Below, piece by piece: positions 5,344-5,709 of a stretch of DNA of 5,709 nt (within the stretch, counting starts at the first letter, position 1; each line of letters starts with the position of its first letter). Origin of the DNA: an uncultured Eubacteriales bacterium (GTDB lineage: Bacteria > Bacillota > Clostridia > Oscillospirales > Acutalibacteraceae). The stretch spans positions 1 to 5,709 of the forward strand of contig CAKSNI010000080.1 in the NCBI GenBank assembly GCA_934476025.1, written 5' to 3'. The notes under the pieces are model-generated. The model was not told where the DNA came from. It was given only the letters and a program-made list of their open reading frames with translations, and ran no database searches. The position numbers and the translations under genes were made by a program.

Positions 5344-5709
5344 ATGAAATATTCTACTAAGCCGAAAAATATCCGGACCTGCCGGGAAACCCATCGTTTT
5401 TACGGGGTTAACCGGGCAGACGATCCCACGGCACTGGAAACCGATATGATGAGCCAATGCGGCAACCTTTGGTCGCACGCCGGCATTCTTGAAAGCCGTC
5501 CCGGGTTTGTCCCGCTTGAGAATGGGGCAAAGGTCGGGAATACACCGTTATTTAACGGAGAACAGAACTATTTTCCGCACCGGGGATTTTTCCGGATTTC
5601 CGGTGAAAAACGGAACTTTGGCGCCGTGGTCAATCTGGATGAAGCCACCCACACAACCCAGGTGTATCTGATTGAACGCGCGGAAACCGGGACGATTGTG
5701 GCCGTGAAG
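5344..5709 (+). CDS. Putative neck / tail-hub (DNA-stabilisation-like) protein, 3' partial
   Basis: The frame starts at ATG 5344 behind AAAGGAG and is open to the right edge, giving 122 residues without a stop. The N-terminus reads MKYSTKPKNIRTCRETHRFY, then GVNRADDPTALETDMMSQCG and NLWSHAGILESRPGFVPLE. The elements 'f.GvN...dp..l...m....NL' and 'L.sRPGf..l' recall the start of phage proteins after the first connector, including P22 gp10-like packaged-DNA stabilisation proteins and related beta-rich, propeller-like proteins ('...NmyPe...l..rPG...'). The remaining part alternates short hydrophobic and polar stretches (FFRISGEKRNFGAVVNLDE, TTQVYLIERAETGTIVAVK), which fits a beta-rich fold. Position fits a protein that closes the neck or joins head to tail. 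The family call is from memory and only the first part is visible; it could also be a different tail-hub or fibre-base protein. Confidence 0.55.
   Translation, partial: MKYSTKPKNIRTCRETHRFYGVNRADDPTALETDMMSQCGNLWSHAGILESRPGFVPLENGAKVGNTPLFNGEQNYFPHRGFFRISGEKRNFGAVVNLDEATHTTQVYLIERAETGTIVAVK

Noticed and set aside
5489..5671. 60-residue forward ORF near the right edge
   Set aside because: Out of frame with the gene starting at 5344, which has a strong ribosome binding site and stays open to the edge.

Overview
The window is the head-morphogenesis and DNA-packaging part of a tailed double-stranded DNA phage or prophage (Caudoviricetes type). All genes lie on the + strand, packed head to tail with overlaps or very short gaps, as in one late transcription unit. 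No integrase, repressor, host gene, tRNA, IS element or CRISPR array is visible, so the sequence cannot tell a free phage from a prophage. Base composition is moderate. Arginine codons are dominated by CGG, and strong AAAGGAG(G)-type ribosome binding sites precede several genes. The protein families most resemble, from memory, phages of anaerobic gut-type bacteria, but the host cannot be fixed from this window.

Layout, left to right: (1) the 3' end of a small-terminase-like gene (2-298, open at the left edge); (2) a PBSX-type large terminase with ATPase and nuclease motifs (255-1535); (3) a 70-residue single-pass membrane protein (1532-1744); (4) a charged, helical putative scaffolding protein (1725-2261); (5) an HK97-fold-like major capsid protein carrying a C-terminal Ig-like domain (2294-3466); (6) a 61-bp gap with a strong hairpin and a near-perfect Shine-Dalgarno; (7) the portal protein (3528-5000); (8) a small head-tail connector-like protein (4984-5331); (9) the start of a neck/tail-hub-like protein that runs off the right edge (5344-5709).

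Together these genes would build the procapsid (capsid protein on scaffold, with the portal at one vertex), fill it with DNA (terminase docked on the portal) and close the neck (connector and following gene). No capsid maturation protease is visible here.

I see no sign of a wholly new system. The points most worth a second look are the Ig-like extension fused in frame to the capsid protein, the gene order with portal after capsid, the hairpin and alternative Shine-Dalgarno pairing between those two genes, and the conserved-looking small membrane protein inside the head cassette.
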